A stretch of DNA of 20,000 nucleotides from Anaeromyces robustus (GCA_002104895.1 MCFG01000424.1:1-20000), one strand, 5' to 3'; shown: positions 1-10,923, counted from the stretch's first letter. Translations and numbers: made by a program. Notes: generated from the sequence alone by a model not told the origin.

Positions 1-1408
1 GAAGGATACTGTGTATTAAACAAAGCTTTATATGGTTTAAAACAAGCTGGACGCGCTTGGAATGATACACTTAACGAAGTTCTATTAAAATTTGACTTTA
101 TAAGATCTGAAAGTGAACCTTGCTTATACATTAAAAAAGATAAGCATAATAAAATTATTTGTTTACTAACTGTTTATGTAGATGATATACTTATTATAGG
201 TAAAAGAGAAAACGTTAATATAACTATTAATTATTTAAAAAAGAATTTTGAAGCTACTGATATGGGCGAAGTAGACTTCATAATCGGTATAAAATTCGTA
301 AAATGTAAAGATGGATATTTTATACATCAAAGAAAATATCTAGATGAAATATTCAGAAAATTTGATATTGAAAAATACAATAGTGTTTCTAATACAATGC
401 CTATAGAAAACACAGAATTTAGGAATAGGAAATTCAATAAGAAAAAATATCAACAAGCAGTAGGAAGCTTACTATATTTAGCATTATGCACTAGACCAGA
501 TATCTTATTTTCGGTAAGTAAAGCATCCAGATATTCAAAAGAACCTAATTACGAAAACTGGTATAACTTAATGAAAATATTTAGATATTTAAAAAGATAT
601 CCAGATTACGGAATTATGTTTAAAAAAAAACAATAATATGGATTTAAAAATATACGTTGACGCAGATTTAGGTAGTGATAAAGAAACAAGAAGATCTACC
701 ACCGGTTTTGTTATGACCATAAACTCTGCACCAACAAGTTGGTTTTCAAAACTTCAACACACTGTAGCTGTATCTACTATGGAAAGCGAATATTATGGTA
801 TTCACGAATGTGCTAAACATGCATTATGGTATAAAAATTTATTCGAAGAATTAAATATTAAAATGAATAAAATGATAATAAATAGTGATAATAAATCAGC
901 TATTTACAATTGTTTAAACAAAACAATAAATCCAAAATCTAAACACATGCAATTAAGATATCATAGTATCAAAGAACATGTAGATAACGGTGACATTGAT
1001 CTAAAGTATATAAAATCAGAAAATAACATTTCAGATGGTTTTACGAAATATTTGAATTCTAGCTTAATGACTAAATTCAGAAATAATCTTTTATTAAGCA
1101 TAAACGATATTAAACTTTAGGAGGAATGTCAGAAATAAAGTTTAATATATATTAAATATATATTACTATAATAATAGTAAATGACTTAGAATAATATTTT
1201 ATATTTATTATAAATAATATTTATTACGTAATGTATTAGTGGCGCATGAATAATGTATATTAAATTACATACGTTAAATAAATGTATTAAAAATTTATTT
1301 AGTCTAATTAATTGTATAATTAAATAGACATAATCTCTCTTAATAAAAGTTAAATAAAATATATAAAGTAAACAATAATTTTAATAATATACAATATATC
1401 ATATATCA
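1..1408 (+). mobile_element. Ty1/Copia LTR retroelement, 3' part (fossil)
   Basis: This is the 3' end of a Ty1/Copia (Pseudoviridae-type) retroelement; its 5' part lies before the window. The first half encodes the C-terminal part of a Copia reverse transcriptase, recognised by the ALYGLKQAGRAW block and the catalytic YVDD box. It is followed by the Copia connection region (GSLLYLALCTRPDI) and then by RNase H (GFVMTINSAPTSWFSKLQ, VAVSTMESEYYG, and the SKHMQLRYH/IKEHV block). A purine tract and a probable 3' LTR follow. The RT-RNase H order with the integrase expected upstream is the Copia order, not Gypsy. The copy is broken, with about one break visible in the part seen. The protein blocks are well preserved, which suggests a fairly young insertion, but age cannot be measured without the other LTR. 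Confidence 0.93.
1127..1408 (+). repeat. probable 3' LTR of the Copia element
   Basis: Immediately after the pol region is a short polypurine tract (AGGAGGAA, 1119-1126), the usual plus-strand primer site. It is followed by TGTCAGAA, which fits the TG that starts an LTR. The stretch is less simple in sequence than its surroundings and contains a relatively GC-rich patch (GTGGCGCATGAATAATG). The end at about 1408 was chosen because ATATCA supplies a terminal CA just before a T-run. The left boundary is reasonably supported; the right boundary is a guess, because the 5' LTR and the target-site duplication are not in the window. Confidence 0.55.
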
Positions 1409-2619
1409 CTACTTTTTTTTTTTAATGTTTAAATATTATTTTAAATAGTTGATTTTTTTATATAAATTAAAATTATTATTATAAATATATAATTATAAAA
1501 TATAATTTTAAATCTATAATTATTTTAAATATTAAAAATCTCTTTATAAAAATCAATTAGTATTAAAATATATTATATATTATATTATATTGTATTATAT
1601 TATTAAATATAATTAATATATTATTAATAGATTAAATTTAATATATTTTTAATTATCCCTAAAACCCAAAAAAAAAAATCTTTTTGATTTTTATATCTAA
1701 TAAATAATAAATAAATAAATAAATAATAAATAATAAATAAAAAAATATTATAATAATAAGTAATAATAAATAATAATTATTAAATATTAAAAAAATCAAA
1801 AAAAAAAAAATAAAATATTAAATCAAGCATAAAAAAATAGATTTTTTAATACAAAATAAAGTTTTAATTTCCAAAATATCATTTTATTTTTTTTTTTTTT
1901 TTTTAAATAAATAAAAAAAAAAAAAATTTAGAATATAAAATAGAATAAAATATAATATAATAGATAAAAAGCAAAAACCCAAATAGAATAAATATGAAGT
2001 AAAATTAATAACTCATAATTTAATTATAAAAAATATTGTTTTTTAAAAATTTATAAAAATATTTATATATAACATATAGATAAATGAAATAAAACCAAAA
2101 ATAAAAAAAAAAAAAATACAGAAAATAAATTATGATTATAGATTTTATTTTTGGATATATAATATAATAAATTGTAGAAATAAAATTTCTCTCTCTTTTG
2201 TAATTTATTCTTTAAACATTTACAATTAACTTTATTACATTTATTTATTAATAAAATAACAAAATAAAGAATAATCATTGAATAATAAAGAAATAAGAAG
2301 AAAAAAAAAAGGTTAGTAAATATGAAATTATAATTTATTTTCTTAATAAATTATCTTTTGTTAAGTTTTTTTTTTTTTTTTTATTAAAGAACACATTATA
2401 TTTTCTAATATAATATATAAACTAATGCGAATATTATGTTAAAAAAATATTTTTAAAATAATAATAAAAAATATCACAAATATATATAGATAATTTATTT
2501 ATAAAATATATTCATTTCATTTTTTTTTTTAGTACAATAAAAATAAATAATTCCAAATTAAAAGAAAAGAAAAGAAATTAAAAAGGAAAAAAAAAAAAAA
2601 AAAAGAATATAAAACAAAA
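1409..2619. other. AT-rich spacer, no gene seen
   Basis: Low-complexity A+T sequence with repeated A-runs and T-runs and short AAAT and TAATAA repeats lies between the Copia element and the first phosphatase gene. A reverse-strand open frame at about 2063-2278 encodes only a low-complexity, hydrophobic string and resembles no family. The last 100 bases before the ATG at 2620 are A-rich (AAAAGAAAAGAAAAG and then a long A-run), probably the 5' leader. TATA-like strings occur everywhere, so no promoter element can be singled out. Confidence 0.6.
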
Positions 2620-3239
2620 ATGTTGTTAATATCATTCCAAAGAATACAACTTTCATTTCTGTTAGATTGGTTTTTCGTATTTTTAGTTACAATTGGAACA
2701 GGTATTTTAAGTTTTGTAAGTCCTTTTGAAAGACAATTTAGAATTGATGATGAAACAATAAGTCATCCCTATGTTGATGACGAAATGTTTTCAGGTTTAG
2801 AATTAGCTGTAAGTATATATATATATATAAATATATTCAAATATTTAATAATAAATATATATATAAATGTTTAAAAAACATAATAGATAATTAAATAATT
2901 AAATTAAATTAATTAAATTTTAATATATATATATAAAATTAACTCAAAATGTCAAAATGGATGAAATTCGAAATTTAACACAAAAAAAAAAAAAATTCGA
3001 AATCTTAAAAATTAAAAATTTTTAAAATATTTTAATATTATTAGCTTTCAGGTGTAGTCTTCCCTGTTTTAGTAATTTCATTTTATCACCTTTTTAACAG
3101 AGATTTAAAATATGCATTTCATCAAGCAATCATGGGTAATTAATATTATATAAATTTCTATATAATTAGAATTAAAAATTATTTAATATTTATATTAATA
3201 ATAATAATAAACTTATTTATTCATATATTATATTAATAT

Positions 3240-3302
<63 letters not shown>

Positions 3303-3746
3303 TTATAAAAAAGGAATTTGTGTTTCAGTTACTTTATGCTTGTTTGTTACTACACTTATAAAAGTATATATTTAAATTTATTATTTCCTATTATTATTTC
3401 CTATTATTTTAATTTCATTATTTTATAGAGTATAATAATAATAAAATAAATCCTAAAAATGAAAAAAAAAAAAAAAAAAAATTCAAAATATATATATTAA
3501 TAAAACCATTATTAAATAATATATTATTACATAATATTAGGTATCTGTTGGTAGATTTAGACCCGATTTTATTTCAAGATGTCAAGTAAATATAACAAAA
3601 GTTGAAGAAATATACAAATCATATAATATCTCAAATCAAATCAGTTTTGGACCAAGAAATTTATATAATACTACAATTTGTACCAATACAAATAAATTTA
3701 GACTTGATGAAGGAAGAAGAAGTTTTCCTTCAGGGCATACAGCATG

Positions 3747-3782
<36 letters not shown>

Positions 3783-4336
3783 TTTAATATATTTTATAAA
3801 TTATAAATATTATATAATATTTTTTTTTATTAAACTTATATTAATAATAATAATAATAATATTTTTATTATATATTATGTATATTTTTATTATATATTAT
3901 TTATATATTTATTTATATATTATATATATTTTATTATATATTATATATATTTATATATATAGTTGCTTTTTCTTCATTAACTTATACATCACTTTTTCTT
4001 GCAGGAAAATTACATTTATTTGATGGTAATTTTATCTTATGGAAATTAATAATGGTAATAATTCCAAATTTATTAGCATTATTTATAGGATTTACAAGAT
4101 TAATTGATTATCGTCATCATTGGCAAGATGTTGTAGTAGGTGGTATATTAGGTATTTTATTTTCTTCATTATCCTACTTTTATTATTTCCCATCTTTAAC
4201 TAGTCCAGAACCTCATATACCTTTACAAGGTCGTTTAAGAAAATATAATGTCTATCAAGATCATCCAGGAAAAACATTACCAATTTTCAGAGATAAAAAT
4301 AAAAATAATGAGGTAATTAATATTTCAGACAAATAA
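2620..4336 (+). CDS. PAP2-family lipid phosphate phosphatase (paralogue A)
   Basis: This gene encodes a membrane phosphatase of the DPP1/LPP type, which removes phosphate from phosphatidic acid or diacylglycerol pyrophosphate. The exons are 2620-2808, 3045-3135, 3314-3363, 3541-3745 and 3963-4336 (phases 0,1,0,1), giving 302 aa, close to the usual 250-350. Hydrophobic stretches lie near residues 12-33, 64-80, 95-109, 179-193, 206-221 and 236-255, as expected for six membrane segments. All three phosphatase motifs are present: KVSVGRFRP (110-118), SFPSGH (171-176, proton-donor His176) and TRLIDYRHHWQD (223-234, with Arg224, nucleophile His230 and Asp234). The start is the first ATG after an A-rich leader and precedes the FVSPFERQF block shared with the neighbour. 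The exact substrate cannot be told from sequence. A good donor site inside the last exon (4313) leaves an alternative C-terminus possible. Confidence 0.92.
3237..3305. repeat. (TTTA)n microsatellite in intron 2 of paralogue A
   Basis: About 17 uninterrupted TTTA units fill the second half of intron 2, ending just before the acceptor at 3312-3313. A tract this regular probably varies in length between strains. It lies outside the coding sequence. Confidence 0.95.
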
Positions 4337-4404
4337 GATAAAATCAAAAAAAAAAAAAAAAAAAAAAAAATTTTTTTTTATTATTTGTATTATTATTATA
4401 TATG

Positions 4405-4446
4405 GTAAATAGATGATATATATATATATATATATCATCTATTTAC
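4405..4446. repeat. 42-bp perfect palindrome 3' of paralogue A
   Basis: The left arm 4405-4425 (GTAAATAGATGATATATATA plus T) is the exact reverse complement of 4426-4446. In RNA the stem could extend outward by six more pairs, two of them G-U. It begins 69 bases after the stop codon at 4334-4336, so it probably lies in the 3' UTR or at the transcript end. The inner half is simple (TA)n, but the outer GTAAATAGATGA arm is not a simple repeat. Confidence 0.9.
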
Positions 4447-4537
4447 TGTATAATTGGGGATTTAAATTATATTTAATAATATATTTATCAATTTGAAAAA
4501 AAAAATTAAATATTAAAAATTTTTAAAGATAATCAAC

Positions 4538-4842
4538 AGTTAAAAAAAAAGAAATAAAGAAATGATAGAAAAGAAAAAGATGGATAGAAAAGAAAATGGA
4601 TGGATAGAAAAGAAAATGAATGAAAAGAAAAGAAAATGGATGGATAGAAAAGAAAATGGATAGATAGAAATGAAAAAAATGGATAAGAAAAAGAAAAAAT
4701 GGATGGATAAGAAAAAGAAAATGAATGGATAGAAATGAAAAAAATGGATAAGAAAGTATGAAGAGAAAATAAAATAAATATATATAGTTAAAGAAAATAA
4801 AATGAAATGAAGAAAAAAATAAAATAAAATAATAATAAAAAA
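4538..4842. repeat. C-free purine-rich minisatellite
   Basis: Imperfect tandem copies of a roughly 20-bp unit (type GAAAAGAAAATGGATGGATA, with TGAATGG and TAGATAG variants) occupy about 4561-4760 within 305 bases that contain no C on the + strand. The reverse strand therefore has a long open frame encoding only F, S, I, L, P and H repeats, which is an artefact of the repeat and not a gene. Confidence 0.85.
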
Positions 4843-5664
4843 CATCTATATTCTTAAATATAGTTTACATAATAAAAATAAAAACTTGAATAATAAGCAT
4901 TTGTTAGTTTAATATACCTGTATAACCTATTAAAACAAATTTTTTTTTTGTAATATATTTATTACAAAAAATAAAATAAAATAAAATAAAATAAAATAAA
5001 ATTAATAGAATATAAATTATAATTTATATTCTAAAAGATTAATAATATATTATACAAACTATCAATAATTTAATATATACTATTAATCACTATTTATTAA
5101 TATAATGTAATAATAATAATTTTTCAGATGAAGAGAAAAAAACATTAAATCCATTTTTTCTTATAATTTTTTATTATTATCTTATACTTAACAAAAAATA
5201 TAATAATAAATTTTTTTTTATAAAAAAAAAAAAAAAACTTATTTTATATTAAATATAAATCCCTCTTTTATATTTTTATTTTATTTTATTTTATATAATA
5301 ATCGTATTATAAATCAATTAATTTTATTAAAATAATTTTTTTTATTTTATAATTTTTATTAACATATTAACTATTATTTTTTTATATATTAATATTATTA
5401 TTAATAATAATATTATTTATTTCTACAATATTTATATCTAACCTAAATTTTTATCTCCCTCAAATTATATATATATATAACACTTTTTATTTCTATATTA
5501 TTTTATAACTTTATTTATATATAATATTGTTTTATTATATTTTATTTATTTATTTATTTATTCGTTTATTTTAATTATTTTAAAAACTTTAATGTTTTAT
5601 TATTATTATTATTATTATTATTTTATTATTTTATTATTTATTTTTTTTATTTTTATTATAATAG

Positions 5665-5724
5665 GATTACATAAGTTTATCATTACTTAGTAATGAAGAA
5701 GAAGAATCAAAACAAAGTAAATAA
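5665..5724 (+). other. possible alternative last exon of paralogue A
   Basis: After TTATAATAG a short open frame reads DYISLSLLSNEEEESKQSK and then TAA. The codon use looks more protein-like than the surrounding runs. It is in phase with a good donor (GAG followed by GTAATTAAT, 4313) inside the last exon of paralogue A, which resembles that gene's own intron-2 donor. Joining them needs an intron of about 1350 bases, much longer than the other introns here, so the unspliced ending at 4336 stays the main model. It may equally be chance. Confidence 0.2.
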
Positions 5725-6278
5725 ATATGAACAAAAAAAAAAAAAATTTTTTTTTTTCTCTCTTTTCTTAATAATTTGTTCATATTTATATATATATTTA
5801 TCATTACATAATATCAATATTAATTTAAAAATTCAATATTAGTATATACACAAAATAATAATAATAATAATAAAAGAAAAAAAAAAACCTTTTTTATTTT
5901 CATAAATTTAAATATTATCTAATGATACCATTTAATTTTTTTTTTTCCCATTTACCTTTTTTTTTTTTTCTATATTTCAAACGTTTATGTAATGAAAAAA
6001 AAAAAATTTTTTTGAAATTAAATAAATTAAACTCATATAAAATGAAATAAATTAATGAAATGAAATAAATAAAATAAAATAAAATAATATAAAATAAAAC
6101 AAAATAAAATAAAATATATAAATATAAATTATTGTTATTGTTATTGTTTTTTTGTTATTGTTAATTTTATTATTATAATTTTTATTATTTAATTATTTAA
6201 ATGATACATTTATTTATATATTAATTAATTGTAGATGGTAGATTTATTCATCCACATTTTTATATTATGTTTTTTTTT

Positions 6279-6279
<1 letters not shown>

Positions 6280-6309
<30 letters not shown>
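6280..6309. repeat. T30 homopolymer
   Basis: Thirty consecutive T follow a G at 6279 and are followed by AG. This resembles a splice acceptor, but no open frame or conserved protein follows. A length error in assembly is likely at such runs. Confidence 0.9.
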
Positions 6310-6314
<5 letters not shown>

Positions 6315-7265
6315 AATTTCTTTAATTAGAAATCTATTGATTTACTGAACATGATGAGCCTATAAATATACATTAATCCTTAACACAAACTGAATCCTTT
6401 ATCTTAAAAATTGTATCTTATTTTACTTAACTTGTGTAACATTTAATTAATGTATCCTTTTATAATTTTTTTTTAAAAAAAAAAAGATTTCAAAAAACAC
6501 TTTATTAATATTGAAAAAAAAAAATAAAAATAAATAAATAAATAAATAAAATGTAAACATTTTTTTCTATATACATCAAATCATCAACTAATAAAAAAAA
6601 TTAAAACTAAAATAATAGATATAAAATATAAAAATAAAAAATATAAATAGGATTAAGGATCTTAAAAAGATCTTAAGTTTATCATTATAAATCTGATAAA
6701 TTTAAAATGTTCTGAATCATTTTGTGTGTTCAATCTGTGTTATTTAAAAATGGTAAATGTATAATTAATAAGATTTATTAATATAAGAAGAAAAAAAAAA
6801 TTTTTTTTTAATTATTTTATTTTAATTTTTTTAATTTTTTAATTATTTTAATACCAAAGGCAGTAAATTTTTAATAAACTTTTTATATTCCCAATCAATT
6901 AATCAATTAATTTTTTTTTTTTCATAATAATAACAATAATAACAATAATATGATGATGAAAACGGCAGTTAGTAAAAAAAAATTTTTTTTTTTTTAAAGT
7001 TAAGTAAACTTTAAAATATGATATTTTCAAAGTTAATTCTATTTAATAAATAAAATTATAAAAAAAAAATAAAAATAAATATTATTATAATAATATACAT
7101 AAAAACTTTTATTATTATAAAAAACAAAAATTTTAAAGTTTTTTTGTTTTAAAAAAAAAAAATAAGAGTTGAAATATTTATAATATTAACTATTAAATAA
7201 TGTTTTACAATTAATAAATTTTTAATATTATTCTTACAGTGATAAATTTTATTTTTTTTTTGTTA

Positions 7266-7351
7266 TTTTTGACATTTAAATATATTTAAATATATATAAA
7301 TATATGGGGATATTTTCTATTAGATATAATGGTATATTTATATGTCAAAAA
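7266..7351. repeat. foldback with 19-bp arms
   Basis: The arm 7266-7284 (TTTTTGACATTTAAATATA) is complementary to 7333-7351 (TATATTTATATGTCAAAAA) at 18 of 19 positions, around a loop of 48 bases. The GACAT/ATGTC core makes it less trivial than the AT foldbacks nearby. No transposase, clear target duplication or second copy was seen, so a small MITE is only a possibility. Confidence 0.6.
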
Positions 7352-7450
7352 TTTCTGATATATAAAAACATAAAATAATCATGGAATGCTGTTTTTTCTT
7401 TCATTAATTTAAAATTTATATTCTTTAAAAACGATTAAAACAATTACTTT

Positions 7451-7490
7451 TAATTGTCAAGATCATTTATTATTCAATATTTGACAATTA
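7451..7490. repeat. 10-bp inverted repeat
   Basis: TAATTGTCAA (7451-7460) and TTGACAATTA (7481-7490) are exact reverse complements with a 20-base loop. The GTCAA/TTGAC core recalls the arms of the foldback about 100 bases upstream. No gene adjoins it. Confidence 0.6.
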
Positions 7491-7761
7491 TAAAAAAAAA
7501 AAAGATAAATCTATTAATTCTTTAATTAATTCATTAATTAATTCATTAATCAATTAAATAAGAAAAAAGAGAATTTTTTTTATTTACGAAACTTCTATTT
7601 GAATACAATACAAATAATATATTATAATGTACTGTAATTATATACTTTTAAAAAATAAAAAAAAAATATAAAAATTCTCTAATTAAAAAAATTAAATGGT
7701 ATAATGAAATAAATAAAAAAAAAACCATTTTAATAATAATAAAAATAAACTTTTATTTTTT

Positions 7762-7810
7762 CTTTTTTTTTTTTTGTCTTTTTTTTTTTTTGTCTTTTTT
7801 TTTTTTGTCT
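7762..7810. repeat. 16-bp T-rich tandem repeat
   Basis: A unit of C, about thirteen T, G, T repeats with starts at 7762, 7778, 7794 and 7809, a period of 16 and then 15 bases. It is probably a replication-slippage product. Confidence 0.85.
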
Positions 7811-8188
7811 TTTTTTATAAATAATTATTATAAACTTTAATTAATAATAATTTTAATCTAAAAATTTAAACCTAATATATATAATTAAATAAATATATGT
7901 AATGTATATTGTAATTACAATATATTTAAATGTTTTATGTTTATTTTTATATATACTCTAATATATTTAAATATATTTAAATATATTTACATTTAAACTT
8001 TTATTTATTTATTTATTTATTTAGTTATTAATTTTTAGTTTAATTTTTAGTTTTTAGTTTTTTAGTTTTAGCTTGGGTTTATTATTATTTTATAATTATT
8101 ATTATTATTATTAAGATTTATTGTTAAGTTTATTATTATTTTATTTTATTGTTATTTTATTTTATTGTTATTTTATTTTTTTGTTAAT

Positions 8189-8190
<2 letters not shown>

Positions 8191-8229
<39 letters not shown>
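8191..8229. repeat. T39 homopolymer
   Basis: Thirty-nine consecutive T, the longest homopolymer in the window. It lies in the spacer 0.8 kb before paralogue B and its true length is probably uncertain. Confidence 0.9.
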
Positions 8230-8230
<1 letters not shown>

Positions 8231-8519
8231 TTATTTAAAAAAAATTTTTTTTCTTTTTTTTATAAAATTTAAATATATATATAATTAATAGATTTAATTT
8301 ATTTAATTATTTTTTTAATTATTATTTAAACAGAAAAATAGATTGAAACGAATTACTATATAAAAAGAAGAAAAAGAAAAAAAAACAAATTCTTTTTTAT
8401 TTAATTATTTCAATAAAATATTAAATGTATAATAATATAAATATAAATACAAATATAATATAATATAATATATATAATATAATATTAATACATTTAATAT
8501 AATAAATATAATAAATATA

Positions 8520-8555
<36 letters not shown>

Positions 8556-9014
8556 TTATATTTATTGAATTATTCTTTTTTGCTTGCTTGTGACATTTTT
8601 TTTATTCCAGTTCTATTATTTGCTAAAAAAAAAAAAAGTTTTTTTTTTGTATTAATATGAAATAATATATAAAGAAGAAAATATTCAAGGAAAAAAAAAT
8701 TTTTTTTTTCCTAAAAAAATTTGAAAACTGAAAAAAATAATTATAGTAAAAAAAAAAAAACAAAATTACTTAATACAATTATAAAGACGATATATTATAA
8801 ATATATAATTAAATATATAATTATATAATTTATTTAAATAATTTTTTTAATATAAATAAAATGTAAGTTAATATAATGTTATTATAAATAATAAAACATC
8901 AAAAAATATAATCATTTATAAAATCTTTTTTTTTTTTTTTTTTTACAATTATATTAATAAAATAATTCACTATTTGTATTATTTTCAATAATACTATCAG
9001 TCAATACTAAAAAA

Positions 9015-9251
9015 ATGGCTAATTCAGAAAAAAGTAAATTCTTTTCAAAAAAGAATAAATTCTATTTTTCAAAATCCATTATTGTTGATTGGATTGTATT
9101 AATCATAATAGCAATATTAGTGGGTTTATCAGCATTAGTCCATCCATTTGAAAGACAATTTAGTCTTGATGATGTTACTATTAGTCATCCTCATAAAGGA
9201 GATACAATTACTATGATGGCATTAGTTGTATGTATTAAATAATAAAAAAAA

Positions 9252-9288
<37 letters not shown>

Positions 9289-10527
9289 TAAATAATATAA
9301 GTATAAATAGAAAAAATAATAATATTAATTTTAAATTTGTTAATAATAATAATTAAAATAGATTGGGGGAGCTCTTATTTGTTTTGTTGTTATTACTGGA
9401 TTTCAGTATTATAAAAAGGATTTAAAGTATAACTATCATCAAGCTGTGATAGGTATTTATTATTTTATAATTATTAATAAATAAATAAATAAAGAATAAT
9501 TATATACTTATTTGTTTATTTTTTTTATTTTCTTCATAAATAGGTGAATGCCTTAATGTAGCAGCTTCAACTCTCTTTGCCCATGTTATAAAGGTATATA
9601 TATAATATAATATTTTTGATATCTTTATTTATTATTATTTTAAAAAATATAGAATTAAGTTAGTGTTATAATTATTTGAAATTAATTTTAATATTTTTTT
9701 TTTTAAAATAAATATTTAAAATAAAAAAGAATATGGTTGGAAGATATAGACCAGACTTTATTTCTGTATGTGATGTGGATTGGGAAAAGGTTGAAGAACA
9801 ATATAGTTATTATTATAATATTTCTAGTACAAGTAGTGTAAATTATGGTCCAAGAAATTTATTTAATACTACTATTTGTAAAACTTCAAGAGAAGAACTT
9901 TTTGAAGAAAGAAGAAGTTTCCCATCTGGACATTCTGCCTGTAATTATCAACATTAATGATAAATTATAATTCATAATTAATATTATATATTAATATTAT
10001 TATTTTATTAATATATTTTTATGAATATTTTAATTTATTAATAAAAATTTTGAATATTTTAATTTATAAATATTTTTTTTATTTATTATTTTTATTTATT
10101 ACACATAATTATATTACTATGGATCATATTTATAGTCGCTTTTTGTACAATGACTTATTTGTCATTATATATTGCTGGACAAATTCATTTGTTAGATAAA
10201 AAAAGTCATCTTTGGAAATATTTTGTTGTTTCTCTTCCAATGCTTTTAGCTGTAGTTGTTCCATTAACAAGAGTTTTTGATTATCGTCATCATTGGCAAG
10301 ATGTTACTGTTGGTAGTATATTAGGTGTATTTTTTGGAATAATAACTTATTATTATTACTATCCAAGTCTTAGTAGTCCAAATTGTGATATTCCTTATCA
10401 ACGTTATGATAATTCACAAGTTACACCAGATAAACCAGAAATTATGGAAGCTTCAATGGACAAAGATTATAATGACAGCAGAGATTATGTTGATAATAAA
10501 GGATTAGTTAACAAAGAATTAGTTTAA
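9015..10527 (+). CDS. PAP2-family lipid phosphate phosphatase (paralogue B)
   Basis: This is a second membrane lipid phosphate phosphatase of the DPP1/LPP type. The exons are 9015-9227, 9362-9452, 9544-9593, 9730-9940 and 10136-10527, giving 318 aa. Exons 2 and 3 are 91 and 50 nt, exactly as in paralogue A, and all four intron phases (0,1,0,1) agree, so the models confirm each other. Motifs are KNMVGRYRP (118-126), SFPSGH (181-186, His186) and TRVFDYRHHWQD (233-244, with Arg234, His240 and Asp244). Six hydrophobic segments are visible. The N-terminus has a basic, polar lead of about 20 residues (MANSEKSKFFSKKNKF) lacking in A. The C-terminal tail after YPSLSSP is longer and acidic/polar. The two proteins differ at many positions outside the motifs, so this is an old duplication. 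Substrate preference is unknown. Confidence 0.93.
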
Positions 10528-10886
10528 TAGCAATAAATAGATATAAAATAAAATAAAATAAAAAATAACAAAATAACAAAATAACAAAAAATAGAAAAAT
10601 ATATAAAAATAGAAAGAAAAAAAAAAAAAAAAAAAAAGAAAGTAAGAAGAAAGAACAAAAAAAATAATAATAATAATAAAAAAAAGAAGAAGAAGAAAGA
10701 AATAAAAAGAAAAAAAAACAAAAGAAAAAAAGAAAAAATGAAGCAAATAAATAATATATAATTTAATATAAATGAAGCAAAATAAATATTTTAAAAGGAA
10801 AGCTTATGAAAGAAAGAAAAAAATACATTTGAAAATGAAAATGCTGAAAAAAAATAAATATATAATCCAATTTGATAAGATCTAGA

Positions 10887-10889
10887 ACA

Positions 10890-10921
<32 letters not shown>

Positions 10922-10923
10922 AA
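10887..10923. repeat. (GAAA)n microsatellite
   Basis: About eight or nine GAAA units lie in the 3' flank of paralogue B. They run into an A-run. Confidence 0.9.

Larger units (their letters stand above)
4337..9014. other. 4.7-kb AT-rich spacer between the two phosphatase genes
   Basis: No supportable complete gene was seen on either strand. It holds the 3' region of paralogue A, a palindrome (4405-4446), a C-free minisatellite (4538-4842), many A-runs and T-runs (T30 at 6280-6309, T39 at 8191-8229), a T-rich tandem repeat (7762-7810), and two foldbacks (7266-7351, 7451-7490). Somewhat more complex islands lie at about 6310-6440 and 6640-6760. They have no open frame and no recognisable tRNA or snoRNA structure, and could be UTR or decayed sequence. 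Confidence 0.6.

Noticed and set aside
2063-2278. Reverse-strand 71-codon frame
   Set aside because: Hydrophobic low-complexity string without a recognisable domain, in simple AT DNA.
3961-4336. Short putative 16-base intron (4313-4328) ending in TTTCAG in the last exon of paralogue A
   Set aside because: Far too short to be a spliceosomal intron; the donor is of interest only with a distant acceptor.
4540-4845. Reverse-strand 101-codon frame rich in F, S, I and H
   Set aside because: Antisense of the C-free minisatellite; composition follows the repeat.
6350-6392. Box C-like ATGATGA followed by a CTGA, suggesting a C/D snoRNA
   Set aside because: Only 32 bases lie between the boxes and the flanks do not form a terminal stem; such short motifs arise easily by chance.
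10519-10746. Two overlapping reverse-strand frames rich in F
   Set aside because: Antisense of A/G runs after paralogue B; two frames are open at once, which points to composition rather than coding.
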